A stretch of 64,000 nt of DNA. Source: Micromonospora mirobrigensis (GTDB taxonomy: Bacteria > Actinomycetota > Actinomycetes > Mycobacteriales > Micromonosporaceae). A program made the position numbers and the translations under genes. The notes beneath the pieces were generated by a model. It was given only the letters and a program-made list of their open reading frames with translations, was not told where the DNA came from and did no database searches. The stretch spans positions 62,001 to 126,000 of the forward strand of contig NZ_FMCX01000002.1 in the NCBI RefSeq assembly GCF_900091555.1. Reading direction: 5' to 3'. Positions 42,258 to 50,401 of this stretch are shown piece after piece. Each line of letters opens with the position of its first letter. The first letter of the stretch is position 1.

Positions 42258-43274
42258 TCAGGGGCGCAGCAGCGCCTTGACGGCGCGCCGCTCGTCCATC
42301 GCCCGGTACGCCTCGGCGGCCCGCTCCAGCGGGAGGTGGAGGTCGAAGACCCGGCCGGGGTCGATCTGCCGGTTCATGATCCGGTCGACGAGGTCGGGCA
42401 GGAATCGGCGCACGGGCGCGGGACCGCCGTGCAGGTGTACGTGGGAGAAGAACAGTTCCATGCCGGGCAGCTGCACGTCGTGGGCGACACCGACGTAGCC
42501 GACATGTCCACCGGGGCGGGTGGCGTGGATGGCCTGCATCATGGCCTCCTGGGTGCCGACGGCCTCGATGACCGAGTGCGCGCCGAGCCCGTCGGTGAGG
42601 TCCTTGATCCGGGCCACCCCGTCGGCGCCGCGCTCGGCGACGATGTCGGTGGCGCCGAAGTCGGTGGCGAGCTTCTGGCGCGCGGCGTGCCGGCTCATCG
42701 CCATGACGCGTTCCGCGCCGAGCTGCCGGGCCGCGAGCACGCCGAGCAGCCCGACCGCGCCGTCGCCGACCACCGCGACCGTCCTCCCCGGCCCGGCCTG
42801 GGCGGCCACCGCGCCGAACCAGCCGGTGCCGAGCACGTCGGAGGCGGCCAGCAGGCTCGGGACGAGGTCGTCCGAGGGCATGCCGCCGGTGGCGACCAGG
42901 GTGCCGTCGGCCAGGGGTACGCGCATGTGCTGCGCCTGCGCGCCGCCCACGCCCTCGCGGTGTACGCACGAGCTCTGGTACCCGGAGCGGCAGATCTCGC
43001 AGGTGTTGTCGGAGGCGAAGAACGACCCGATCACGAAGTCGCCGACGGAGACGGTCCGTACCTCGTCGCCGATCTCCTCGACCACCCCGACGTACTCGTG
43101 CCCCATCGGCCGCGGTCCGTCGATCTTCTCGATCCCCCGGTACGGCCACAGGTCGGAGCCGCAGACGCAGGCGGCGGCCAGCCGGATGATCGCGTCGGTC
43201 GGGGCGAGGATCCTCGGGGCGTCGAGATCCTCGACCCGGACGTCGCCGGGGGCGTGCAGGACAGCGCCTCGCAT
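42258..43274 (-). CDS. Zinc-dependent alcohol dehydrogenase (MDR)
   Basis: 338 residues from the ATG at 43274 after GAAGGAGAA; the longer frame to 43559 crosses the regulator region. Zinc ligands: CVCGSDLWPYRG, GHEYVGVVEEIG; structural lobe DNTCEICRSGYQSSC. Nucleotide motif VVGDGAVGLLGVL. The end HLPLERAAEAYRAMDERRAV is typical. Oxidises an alcohol or aldehyde with NAD(P). Its promoter has a 24-bp motif shared with the SDR at 44444, both next to the XRE regulator gene, so it probably belongs to that regulon. Confidence 0.9.
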   Translation of the reverse strand: MRGAVLHAPGDVRVEDLDAPRILAPTDAIIRLAAACVCGSDLWPYRGIEKIDGPRPMGHEYVGVVEEIGDEVRTVSVGDFVIGSFFASDNTCEICRSGYQSSCVHREGVGGAQAQHMRVPLADGTLVATGGMPSDDLVPSLLAASDVLGTGWFGAVAAQAGPGRTVAVVGDGAVGLLGVLAARQLGAERVMAMSRHAARQKLATDFGATDIVAERGADGVARIKDLTDGLGAHSVIEAVGTQEAMMQAIHATRPGGHVGYVGVAHDVQLPGMELFFSHVHLHGGPAPVRRFLPDLVDRIMNRQIDPGRVFDLHLPLERAAEAYRAMDERRAVKALLRP

Positions 43275-43357
43275 GATGGTTCTCCTTCGGTCGCAGGGAC
43301 GTCGAGCGGACGCCGTCCAGGTAACCCCGTTCGCGGACCGGCAGGGAGTTCCTGTGG

Positions 43358-43381
43358 AGAGGTGTACCGACAGGGCACCCC
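43358..43381 (+). promoter_or_regulatory. XRE-regulon motif, copy 1
   Basis: The 24-bp element with core GAGGTGTACCGACAGGGC lies in the divergent promoter of the alcohol dehydrogenase and the XRE regulator. Copy 2 at 44316-44339 is identical at 21 of 24 positions in inverse orientation. Both copies have the same orientation relative to the dehydrogenase and the SDR starts (84 and 105 bp). Likely operator of the regulator encoded between them. Confidence 0.55.
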
Positions 43382-43413
43382 TGCCGCCCGCGCGGCCACG
43401 TACGGTCGAGGTC

Positions 43414-44298
43414 ATGGACAACCGCACCGAGGTCCGCGAGTTCCTCGTCTCGCGGCGCGCCAAGATCAGCCCGGAGCAGGCCGGCCTGCCGGCCGGCGGG
43501 ACCCGCCGGGTGCCGGGGCTGCGCCGCAGCGAGGTCGCCCTGCTGGCCGGCGTCAGCATCGAGTACTACTCGAAGCTCGAACGCGGCAACCTCGCCGGGG
43601 TCTCCCCCTCCGTGCTCAACGCCATCGCCCGCGCGCTCCGACTCGACGACGCCGAACGCGCCCACCTGGTCGACCTCGCCCGCGCCGCCGACGGCAGCAG
43701 CGCGCTGATGCGCCCCCGCCGCCGTACCCCGAAGCAGTGGACGGTGCGGCCCAGCCTCCAGTGGGCCCTCGACGCGGTCACCGCCGGCCCCGCGTTCGTG
43801 CGCAACGGCCGGATGGACCTGCTCGCCACCAACCAGCTCGCCCGGGCCTTCTACGACGAGGTGTACGCCCCGTCGCACCAGCCGCCCAACCTGGCCCGGT
43901 ACACCTTCCTCGACGACCGGGCCCGCCGCTTCTACCCGGAGTGGGACCTGGTCGCCGACATCAGCGTCGCCATCCTGCGCACCGAGGCCGGCCGCGACCC
44001 ACACGACAAGGACCTGCACGACCTGGTCGGGGAGCTCTGCACCCGCAGCGACGAGTTCCGGCGGCGCTGGGGTGCCCACGACGTCCGCCACCACGGCAGC
44101 GGCGCCAAGACCTACCACCACCACATCGTCGGCGACCTCACCCTGGCCTACGAGGGTCTGGAGATGGCCGCCGAACCCGGGCTCACCCTCACCGTCTACA
44201 CCGCCGAACCGGGCTCACCGTCCGAGGACGCGCTGCGTCTGCTCGCCTCGTGGGCGGCCTCCCGGGAAACGGACATCAAGGCCGACACGGCGCGCTGA
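43414..44298 (+). CDS. XRE-family regulator with MmyB-like domain
   Basis: 294 residues. Helix-turn-helix at about 30-75: RVPGLRRSEVALLAGVSIEY and YSKLERGNLAGVSPSVLNAI. Residues about 110-290 match the MmyB-like ligand-binding domain of actinomycete XRE proteins (LLATNQLARAFYDEVYAP, HHIVGDLTLAYEGLEMAAEP). It is divergent from the alcohol dehydrogenase and upstream of an SDR gene, and both promoters carry the same motif. It probably represses these oxidoreductases. The ligand is unknown. Confidence 0.9.
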   Translation: MDNRTEVREFLVSRRAKISPEQAGLPAGGTRRVPGLRRSEVALLAGVSIEYYSKLERGNLAGVSPSVLNAIARALRLDDAERAHLVDLARAADGSSALMRPRRRTPKQWTVRPSLQWALDAVTAGPAFVRNGRMDLLATNQLARAFYDEVYAPSHQPPNLARYTFLDDRARRFYPEWDLVADISVAILRTEAGRDPHDKDLHDLVGELCTRSDEFRRRWGAHDVRHHGSGAKTYHHHIVGDLTLAYEGLEMAAEPGLTLTVYTAEPGSPSEDALRLLASWAASRETDIKADTAR

Positions 44299-44315
44299 CC
44301 CGGCGCGTACTCCCT

Positions 44316-44339
44316 GGGGCGCCCTGCCGATACACCTCT
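44316..44339 (-). promoter_or_regulatory. XRE-regulon motif, copy 2
   Basis: On the minus strand this 24-bp element has core GAGGTGTATCGGCAGGGC, matching copy 1 at 43358-43381 at 21 of 24 positions. It lies 105 bp before the SDR start, in the gap after the regulator gene. Confidence 0.55.
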
Positions 44340-44443
44340 TCACCGAGACTTCCTCGGGTGCGGACCCCGCCGTTGACTGGTGGGGCCGGCCAGCTCGGTT
44401 CACGTCCGGGCGCCGGCGAGCCGATCAGCATCGAAAGGACACC

Positions 44444-45211
44444 ATGAACCCCCGCTACGACTTCACCGGACAGGTAGCCCTGGTCACCGGCGCCGGCTCC
44501 GGCATGGGCCTGGCGACCGCCCGCGCGTTCGCCGCGGCCGGCGCCGCCGTCGCCCTCACCGACGTCAACCGGGACGCGCTCCAGCAGGCCACCGCGACGC
44601 TGAGCGCGGCCGGCCACCGGGTGCTCGGCGTGCCGTGCGACGTCGCCGACGAGGCCGACGTCGCCGCCGCCGTCCGGGCCACGGTCCGCGAGTTCGGCCG
44701 GCTCGACATGGCCTTCAACAACGCCGGCATCCAGGCGCCGCCCACCGACGCCGCCGACGAGGACGCCGCAGTCTTCGACCGGGTCAACGGCATCAACCTG
44801 CGGGGCGTGTGGGCCAGCATGAAACACGAGCTCGTCCAGATGCGGTCCCAGGGCAGCGGCGCCATCGTCAACTGCTCGTCGCTCGGCGGGCTGGTGGGGC
44901 TGCCCGGACGCGCCGCGTACCACGCCGCCAAGCACGGCGTGATCGGCCTGACCCGCAGCGCCGCCCTGGAGTACGCGCCGCGCGGCGTCCGGATCAACGC
45001 GGTCTGCCCCGGCACCATCGCCACCCCGATGGTCACCGACATGATCGACAAGGGTGAGCTCGATCGGGCCCAGGCCGTCGCCGACCAGCCGATCAACCGG
45101 CTCGGCGAACCGGAGGAGATCGCGGCGGCGGTGCTGTGGCTGTGCAGCCCCGGCGCCAGCTTCGTCGTCGGTGTCGCCCTGCCCGTCGACGGCGGCTACA
45201 CCGCCCGGTGA
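44444..45211 (+). CDS. Classical SDR oxidoreductase
   Basis: 255 residues. TGAGSGMGLATARAF is the nucleotide loop, NNAGIQAPP the strand-4 motif, SSLGGLVGLPGRAAYHAAKH the Ser-Tyr-Lys catalytic triad, and INAVCPGTIATPM the post-active-site segment. NAD(P)-dependent alcohol/ketone oxidoreductase. GAAAGGAC precedes the ATG at 44444. It belongs to the XRE regulon by the shared promoter motif. Confidence 0.93.
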   Translation: MNPRYDFTGQVALVTGAGSGMGLATARAFAAAGAAVALTDVNRDALQQATATLSAAGHRVLGVPCDVADEADVAAAVRATVREFGRLDMAFNNAGIQAPPTDAADEDAAVFDRVNGINLRGVWASMKHELVQMRSQGSGAIVNCSSLGGLVGLPGRAAYHAAKHGVIGLTRSAALEYAPRGVRINAVCPGTIATPMVTDMIDKGELDRAQAVADQPINRLGEPEEIAAAVLWLCSPGASFVVGVALPVDGGYTAR

Positions 45212-45331
45212 CGTCCACCTTCGGCGCCGGTCAGGACGGCGCCAGCGGCGAGCCACCAGGGACCGGGTGCGGGGTTGCTAGTCTCCGGATATGCCGGTCA
45301 TCGATCGCCCCGCGCCCGCGCCCGACATCGC

Positions 45332-45835
45332 GTGACGCCCAACCTGCGCCGGTCCGTCCGGGCCATCGTGCTCGACGAGGACGACCGGATACTCCTGTGC
45401 CGGTTCGTCCTCCCGCACCCGGTGGTGCCGGATCAGACGACGGCCGTGTGGGCGGCACCCGGCGGCGGCATCGAACCGGGCGAGGACCCGCTGACCGCCC
45501 TGCGTCGAGAACTTCGCGAGGAGACAGGCCTCACGATCCCCGTGGACCCACCGCACGTGTGGCACCAGACAGTCGTCGCCGCCGACCACGCGCCTGGATT
45601 CGACGGCATCATCAACGACTACTTCCTCGTCCGCGCGAGCCACTTCCAGCCGCGCGGCGAGCTGACCGACGATCAACTCGCCGCCGAGAACCTGGACGGG
45701 TTCCGCTGGTGGCAGCTCTCGGAGATCGTCGGCTACGCCGGCGGTGAGCTGTTCTCGCCCCGCGACCTCGCCACCCCGCTGACGGCGCTCCTCACGAAGG
45801 GTCCACCGACGCATCCGGTCCGACTCGGCCTCTGA
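45332..45835 (+). CDS. Nudix hydrolase
   Basis: 167 residues from a GTG at 45332. Nudix box: [18 protein letters not shown] then REETGL, complete GX5EX7REUXEEXGU. N-terminal [20 protein letters not shown] is the first strand pair. It hydrolyses a nucleoside diphosphate derivative of unknown identity; [20 protein letters not shown] is the C-terminal end. Stands alone between an SDR and a gene-poor stretch. Confidence 0.9.
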   Translation: MTPNLRRSVRAIVLDEDDRILLCRFVLPHPVVPDQTTAVWAAPGGGIEPGEDPLTALRRELREETGLTIPVDPPHVWHQTVVAADHAPGFDGIINDYFLVRASHFQPRGELTDDQLAAENLDGFRWWQLSEIVGYAGGELFSPRDLATPLTALLTKGPPTHPVRLGL

Positions 45836-46199
45836 GGGATGTCTCCTAACTGCCCTACCGGCAGGACTGGCTGAAGTTCTCCGGGGGCGGAGACCTCGAC
45901 CAGATGCGTGCCCCTGGTCTGAAAGCCCTGGGGCAGGTACGCCCGGCCACGGCCTGTAGGCCGGTGGCGCTCGCCAGAGCCGACGCAGCGGAAGCCAGGT
46001 CGACCAACGGCCCGGCGACGAGGGCCCCGTTGGGCATGTGCACTCCCGCGTTGGTGGCTACGAAGCGCCAAGCCAGCAGCACCGGTGGCCAAACTCCTGG
46101 CAGCCGAATGCCGGTCGCCCGATCCACCGCCACTGGGCCTCGACCGCGTGCAGCTTCCGGAGCGCGTCCTGCCGACAGGCGCCACATAGAGTCGCTTGC
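45836..46199. other. Gene-poor region before ankyrin gene
   Basis: 364 bp. The minus strand near 46058-46190 has a coding-like run (LCGACRQDALRKLHAVEAQW) without a clear start, perhaps a decayed gene. The plus strand shows GGCCACGGCCTGTAGGCCGG near 45950, a weak hairpin. I find no supportable gene. Confidence 0.4.
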
Positions 46200-47348
46200 A
46201 TGGATCTTGATGCAGAGCTCGTAGCGGCCGTCCGTGCGGCCGATCCGTCGGCTGTGGCGAAAGCGCTCGCGGACGGCGCCGATCCTGACTCCGCCGCCAG
46301 CCGCTTCACGACCACCGTGCTGTCCGAGGCGGCAGGTACGGGGCTGTTGGAGATCGCCAGGTTGCTGGTGGACGCCGGGGCGTCGCTGCGGGCAAGGAGG
46401 CCGCGGTACCAGTCGCCGCTGCGGTCGGCGGTGAGCAATGGCCACCTCGACGTCATCCGACTCCTCGTCGACCGTGGCGCCCTCGATGTCGAGGGCACCG
46501 ACCGGGGCAGCCTTCTCGCCACCGCGCTCGCCGCCACCTGGCACCGACCCCGGGCCGCGGCCGTGGAGGTTCTGCGCTACCTGCTCGAACTCGGTGCCGG
46601 GGCCGCGCCCGGCGAGGAGGTCCCGATCGTGCAGGCGCTGCTGGGATCGGCCGCTCCCGCCACGATCCGCGTGCTGCTCCACCATGGCGCTGACCCGAAC
46701 TCGCGGCGTTCCGACGGCACCCCGGCGCTCGTCCTGGCCGCGCGGCGCGGTGACCACGCCGCCGTTGACGTGCTACTCACCGCAGGCGCTGATCCGAACG
46801 CGGCCGACGGCCACGGGCATACCGCGCTGATGCACGCCATCGAACGGAACGAGCGGGCCGTGAGCACCGCGCTGTTGCTGGTCGGCGCCGACCATGTCGG
46901 CGCGCTCGACATCGCGCGGGGCTGGCAGCGGCAGAACGTCCAGTTCCAACTTGGCGAGATGAGCGTTGGCCTGGACGACATACCGATCATCCGGACGGCC
47001 GTGCGGCTGCATCCCACCGGGTACGAGCTGCGCGGCGATCCGGTGGAGTTCCGCCGCTGGGGGCGGCTTGTCGCGTGTGCGGCCGAGGAACTGGGCGATG
47101 ACGAGTGGGATGCGCGGACCGGCACCCCGTACGCGCTGGCCCAGGCCGTTGCCCGCAGGCTCGTCGCCGATCCCGCCAAGTGCCCCACGGCATCCTGGCA
47201 CCGCGTCGAGCTGTCCCGGGCCGAGCTGGCCACCGTACGGCAGGCATTCGTGGAGCTCGCCTACGCGGTCCGGGTCCCACTGCCGGACGGCCTCGGGCAG
47301 GAGTATGTCCACGATGCGCTCGACGAGCTTGATGCCCAGTTGCCCTGA
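46200..47348 (+). CDS. Ankyrin-repeat protein
   Basis: 382 residues from the ATG at 46200. Residues 1-240 hold about seven ankyrin repeats: VAKALADGADPDSAAS, IARLLVDAGASLRARR, SAVSNGHLDVIRLLVDRGA, IRVLLHHGADPNSRRSDGTP, AARRGDHAAVDVLLTAGADPN. The C-terminal 140 residues (IPIIRTAVRLHPTGYELRGD and later WHRVELSRAELATV) are unlike ankyrin and unknown to me. No signal peptide. GC and codon use are slightly below the window, which could mean transfer. Probably a protein-interaction module. Confidence 0.85.
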   Translation: MDLDAELVAAVRAADPSAVAKALADGADPDSAASRFTTTVLSEAAGTGLLEIARLLVDAGASLRARRPRYQSPLRSAVSNGHLDVIRLLVDRGALDVEGTDRGSLLATALAATWHRPRAAAVEVLRYLLELGAGAAPGEEVPIVQALLGSAAPATIRVLLHHGADPNSRRSDGTPALVLAARRGDHAAVDVLLTAGADPNAADGHGHTALMHAIERNERAVSTALLLVGADHVGALDIARGWQRQNVQFQLGEMSVGLDDIPIIRTAVRLHPTGYELRGDPVEFRRWGRLVACAAEELGDDEWDARTGTPYALAQAVARRLVADPAKCPTASWHRVELSRAELATVRQAFVELAYAVRVPLPDGLGQEYVHDALDELDAQLP

Positions 47349-47433
47349 CGCGCGTCCGAGGCCGGCGTTGACACTGGACCAAAGGCCGCCGCCGACGAGG
47401 CCGGCCGGCAGCGCAAGGACGAGGTGGTACGCG

Positions 47434-48003
47434 TCAGCGGTCGCGGCGGCAGCCGACGAGCAGCCGGGCCACCATGTCCTGCGCGTGCGCCCGCTCGTAG
47501 CCCGGCCCGAGGATGCACAGGTTCCCCACGGCGCGCATCAGCGTGTGCGCCGTGACCCCGGGATCGATCTCGTCGGCCGCCACGCCCGCGGCGATCAACG
47601 ACGCGCAGGCCGGAACGAGCTTGTCGAGCATCAGGGTGTGCAGCGCGAGCAGGCTCGGATCCTCGGACTGCAGGGCGACGCCGAGCCCGTGCTTGGTCAC
47701 CAGGAACTCCACGAACGCGTCGATCCAGCGGGCCAGCGCCTCGGCGGGCGCGATCGGCTCCCGGCGCAGCGCGGCGGCCAGCTCCACGCACTCCTCGATC
47801 TGGTGGCGGTACACCGCGGTGACCAGTTCGGCCCGGTTCGGGAAGTGCCGGTAGACCGTGCCGAGGCCCACGCCGGCGCGGCCGGCGATGTCGCGGATGG
47901 GCGCCTGTACGCCCTGCTCGACGAAGACGGCGGCGGCAGCGGCGAGCAGCGCCTCGCGGTTGCGTCGCACGCCCGCCTGCCGGGTGCCTGACGACTCGGT
48001 CAC
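47434..48003 (-). CDS. TetR-family regulator (SbtR-like C-terminus)
   Basis: 189 residues from a GTG at 48003. N-terminal helix-turn-helix RRNREALLAAAAAVFVEQGV and RDIAGRAGVGLGTVYRHFPN. The C-terminal half (EALARWIDAFVEFLVTKHGL, HTLMRAVGNLCILGPG) fits SbtR-like ligand domains. Two perfect palindromes between it and the divergent alpha/beta hydrolase are the probable operator, so it likely represses itself and the hydrolase. Confidence 0.92.
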   Translation of the reverse strand: MTESSGTRQAGVRRNREALLAAAAAVFVEQGVQAPIRDIAGRAGVGLGTVYRHFPNRAELVTAVYRHQIEECVELAAALRREPIAPAEALARWIDAFVEFLVTKHGLGVALQSEDPSLLALHTLMLDKLVPACASLIAAGVAADEIDPGVTAHTLMRAVGNLCILGPGYERAHAQDMVARLLVGCRRDR

Positions 48004-48021
48004 AGTCCTCCCCCTTGTTGG

Positions 48022-48061
48022 CGGAACATTGTTCCGCTAAGTTTGGCGGAACAGTGTTCCG
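48022..48061. promoter_or_regulatory. Twin TetR operator
   Basis: Two perfect 15-bp palindromes, CGGAACATTGTTCCG (48022-48036) and CGGAACAGTGTTCCG (48047-48061), with centres 25 bp apart, lie in the divergent promoter of the TetR gene and the hydrolase. Two and a half helical turns separate them, so two dimers may bind on opposite faces. Confidence 0.8.
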
Positions 48062-48107
48062 GCCAAGTATGGCAGAACTCCCCTGGCCACAGAAGGCAGG
48101 CGTCAGC

Positions 48108-49016
48108 ATGCGCAGCGCAGCACCCGCACCGCGGATCGTCGCGGTCAAGCCCATCTCCGTACCCACCACCGGACGGGACATCGACCTCCAGGTCAAGGTC
48201 ACCGCCCCGGCGTCCGGCCACGACCTGCCGGTGATCGTCTTCTCCCACGGCAACGCCTGGTCGATGGACGGATACGAGCCGCTGGTCGACCGGTGGTCGG
48301 CCGCCGGCTTCGTCGTCGTACAGCCGACCCACCTCGACTCCCGCCGTTACGGCATCGGGTTCGACGACCCGCGCTTCGGCACCATCTGGCGGGTCCGGAT
48401 CGCCGACCTGCACGCCGTCCTGGACAACCTCCGCGACGTCCTGACCCAGGCCGGACTGTCCGACCGCGTCGACCTGGACCGTGTCGCCGCCGTCGGGCAC
48501 TCCTGGGGCGGGCAGACCGTCGGCACCCTCCTCGGCGCCCGCGTCCTGGACGCCGACGGCGTGCCCGGCGAGGAATTCACCCATCCCGCGGTGAAGGCCG
48601 GTGCGCTCATCGCGGCGACCGGCACCGGTGACTCGCTCACCCCGTTCGCCGCGGAGCACCTGCCGTTCATGCGGCCGGACTACTCCACGATGACCACGCC
48701 GGCCCTCGTCGTCGCCGGCGGCCGGGACCAGTCGGCGATGTCCACCCGCGGGCCGGACTGGTTCACCGACGCGTACCACCTCAGCCCCTCCCCCAAGAGC
48801 CTGCTCACCGTCACCGACGGGGAACACACCCTCGGTGGGGTCGCCGGTGAGAAGGTCGCCGAGACCAGCGACGAGGATCCGACCCGGGTCGCCCTGGTCG
48901 CCGACGCGGTCTCCGCGTACCTCCTCGACGCCCTCGACCTCGACGGCGCCGCCTGGAAGACGCTCGTCGAACGTGCCGGGGCCAGCGACGGGGTCTACCA
49001 CGTCGAGCACCGGTAG
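48108..49016 (+). CDS. Alpha/beta hydrolase
   Basis: 302 residues from the ATG at 48108 (MRSAAPAPRIVAVKPISVPT), after AGAAGGCAGG. The nucleophile elbow is AAVGHSWGGQTVGTLLG (GHSWG); the oxyanion region is VIVFSHGNAWSMDG; the catalytic His may be in DGEHTLGG. This is similar to dienelactone-hydrolase-like or platelet-activating-factor acetylhydrolase relatives. It is the probable target of the divergent TetR regulator; the substrate may be a xenobiotic ester or lactone. Confidence 0.88.
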   Translation: MRSAAPAPRIVAVKPISVPTTGRDIDLQVKVTAPASGHDLPVIVFSHGNAWSMDGYEPLVDRWSAAGFVVVQPTHLDSRRYGIGFDDPRFGTIWRVRIADLHAVLDNLRDVLTQAGLSDRVDLDRVAAVGHSWGGQTVGTLLGARVLDADGVPGEEFTHPAVKAGALIAATGTGDSLTPFAAEHLPFMRPDYSTMTTPALVVAGGRDQSAMSTRGPDWFTDAYHLSPSPKSLLTVTDGEHTLGGVAGEKVAETSDEDPTRVALVADAVSAYLLDALDLDGAAWKTLVERAGASDGVYHVEHR

Positions 49017-49023
49017 GACCGGG

Positions 49024-49059
49024 GCCCGCCGGGCCGGGGACCACCCCGGCCCGGCGGGC
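49024..49059 (+). terminator. Hairpin terminator after hydrolase gene
   Basis: Perfect 16-bp stem (GCCCGCCGGGCCGGGG with its complement) and a 4-nt loop ACCA, 8 bp after the stop of the hydrolase. Confidence 0.75.
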
Positions 49060-49190
49060 CTGGTCGATGCAGCGGCCGGGCCGGTTCAGTACGGTCCAAC
49101 GACCCGCCCTCCCCGACCAGCGCGACCGTGGCGCCCTCCCTCCCGCCGGTGGGGCCGCGACGATCGCACAGTGATCGATCGGACCACACG

Positions 49191-49979
49191 ATGACCGACG
49201 CCGCCTGGCAACCGTTCGCCACCCCGCTGCACTACCTGGGACTACCGGCCAGCCTCACGCCGCCGATCTGGCGGGAACGCCGCGCCGGCGCCGAGCTGGC
49301 TGCCCTGATCGCCGCGCGTCCCGCCCCACCGGCCCCACCCGAGCCGGGCGCGCCGGTGCTGGTCGTCCCCGGCTTCGCCGCCGGTGACGACAACGTGTCG
49401 CTGCTGCGCGACTGGCTGCGCGACGGTGGCTGGGACGCTCGGCCGACCGGGCTCAGCGACGGACGGCGCTGCTCCAGCCGTGACCTGGCCGTGGTCGAGG
49501 ACACGTTGGTACGCGTGCACGCCGAGACCCGCCAGCCCGTCACCCTGGTCGGTCACAGCCGCGGCGGCATGTTCGCCAAGGCCCTCGCGGTGCGCCACCC
49601 GGACCGGGTGCGGGCGCTCGTCACCCTCGGGGCGCCGCTGACCGACCCGTTCGGCGTGCACCTGGCGGTACGACTGTTGACCATCTGGATGGCGATGATG
49701 ACCCGCCTCGGCCGCCGCGACTGGGTTCGCAACTGCCCCTTCGGTGAGTGCTGTCGCCAGGTCCACGACGACGTCCTGGCAGCCGTCCCGGCCCACCTGC
49801 CGTTCACCTCCATCGCCAGCCGCAGCGACGGCATCGTCTCGTGGCGCGCCGCCCAGGACCCCGGTGCGCACTGCGTCACGGTGGACAGCTCCCACGGCGG
49901 GATGGTCGCCCACCCGGGCGTCTGGGCGGCTGTCGCGGAGGCGCTGACCACCTGCGGACCGGCGCGTCGACCCCGGTGA
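49191..49979 (+). CDS. Alpha/beta hydrolase (lipase/esterase-like)
   Basis: 262 residues from the ATG at 49191. GAPVLVVPGFAAGDDNVSLL holds the oxyanion region; the elbow is TLVGHSRGGMFAKALAV; the catalytic His may be in VDSSHGGMVAHPGVW. The pair NCPFGECCRQVHDD gives a cluster of cysteines. It has no signal peptide. It may be a lipase or esterase. It follows the other hydrolase but has its own promoter region. Confidence 0.87.
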   Translation: MTDAAWQPFATPLHYLGLPASLTPPIWRERRAGAELAALIAARPAPPAPPEPGAPVLVVPGFAAGDDNVSLLRDWLRDGGWDARPTGLSDGRRCSSRDLAVVEDTLVRVHAETRQPVTLVGHSRGGMFAKALAVRHPDRVRALVTLGAPLTDPFGVHLAVRLLTIWMAMMTRLGRRDWVRNCPFGECCRQVHDDVLAAVPAHLPFTSIASRSDGIVSWRAAQDPGAHCVTVDSSHGGMVAHPGVWAAVAEALTTCGPARRPR

Positions 49980-50401
49980 CCAGCACGTCGCGCTGACTGG
50001 ACGGCCCGTCGACTCGTCACCGGTCAACCGTGGCGGGCCGGCGGGCCGCGTCCGGGGCGAACAGCGAGCCATGGACGACGACCCCGAGGATTGCCTGCTC
50101 GGTTGCCCCGCTCTGGCCGCCGGCGTGCCGTGGCCTCTCGCGGTCTTCCCCGGCGGGCTGCTGCTGCGTCACCACGGCGCCATCGCCGCCGGCGGCAGCG
50201 TCGATCCCGCCGACGACGCGGCCGCCGGGACCGCCGCACACGCCCGTCAACCGCAGGCTTCGGCTCGGCCCTCGACACCTCGTCGAGCATCACGTGCCCC
50301 ATCCCGGGACTCTCCAACCCCCCGACATGCGAATCGCTAGACGTGATGCATAATTCATGCAAACCTGTTCGTGTGTTGCTGTTGTGGGAGGGCCGCCGAC
50401 G
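49980..50401. other. Gene-poor region with AT-rich promoter before isocitrate dehydrogenase
   Basis: 422 bp. A plus-strand frame from 50071 (DCLLGCPALAAGVPWPLAVF) has mild coding character but no ribosome site and degrades after 50 codons, so I leave it unnamed. The right part, 50330-50400, is AT-rich and holds a perfect TGCAT-type palindrome and the ribosome site GGGAGGG of the next gene. Confidence 0.4.
50347..50361. promoter_or_regulatory. TGCATAATTCATGCA palindrome
   Basis: TGCAT and ATGCA arms around AATTC, 41 bp before the isocitrate dehydrogenase ATG, in a rare AT-rich patch. It is in the position of an operator or an extended promoter element. No regulator is encoded next to it. Confidence 0.5.

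Noticed and set aside
50071..50250. Small plus-strand frame beginning MDDDPEDCLLGCPALAAG
   Set aside because: No ribosome site; coding character fades after about 50 codons. Kept only as a note in the gene-poor region.
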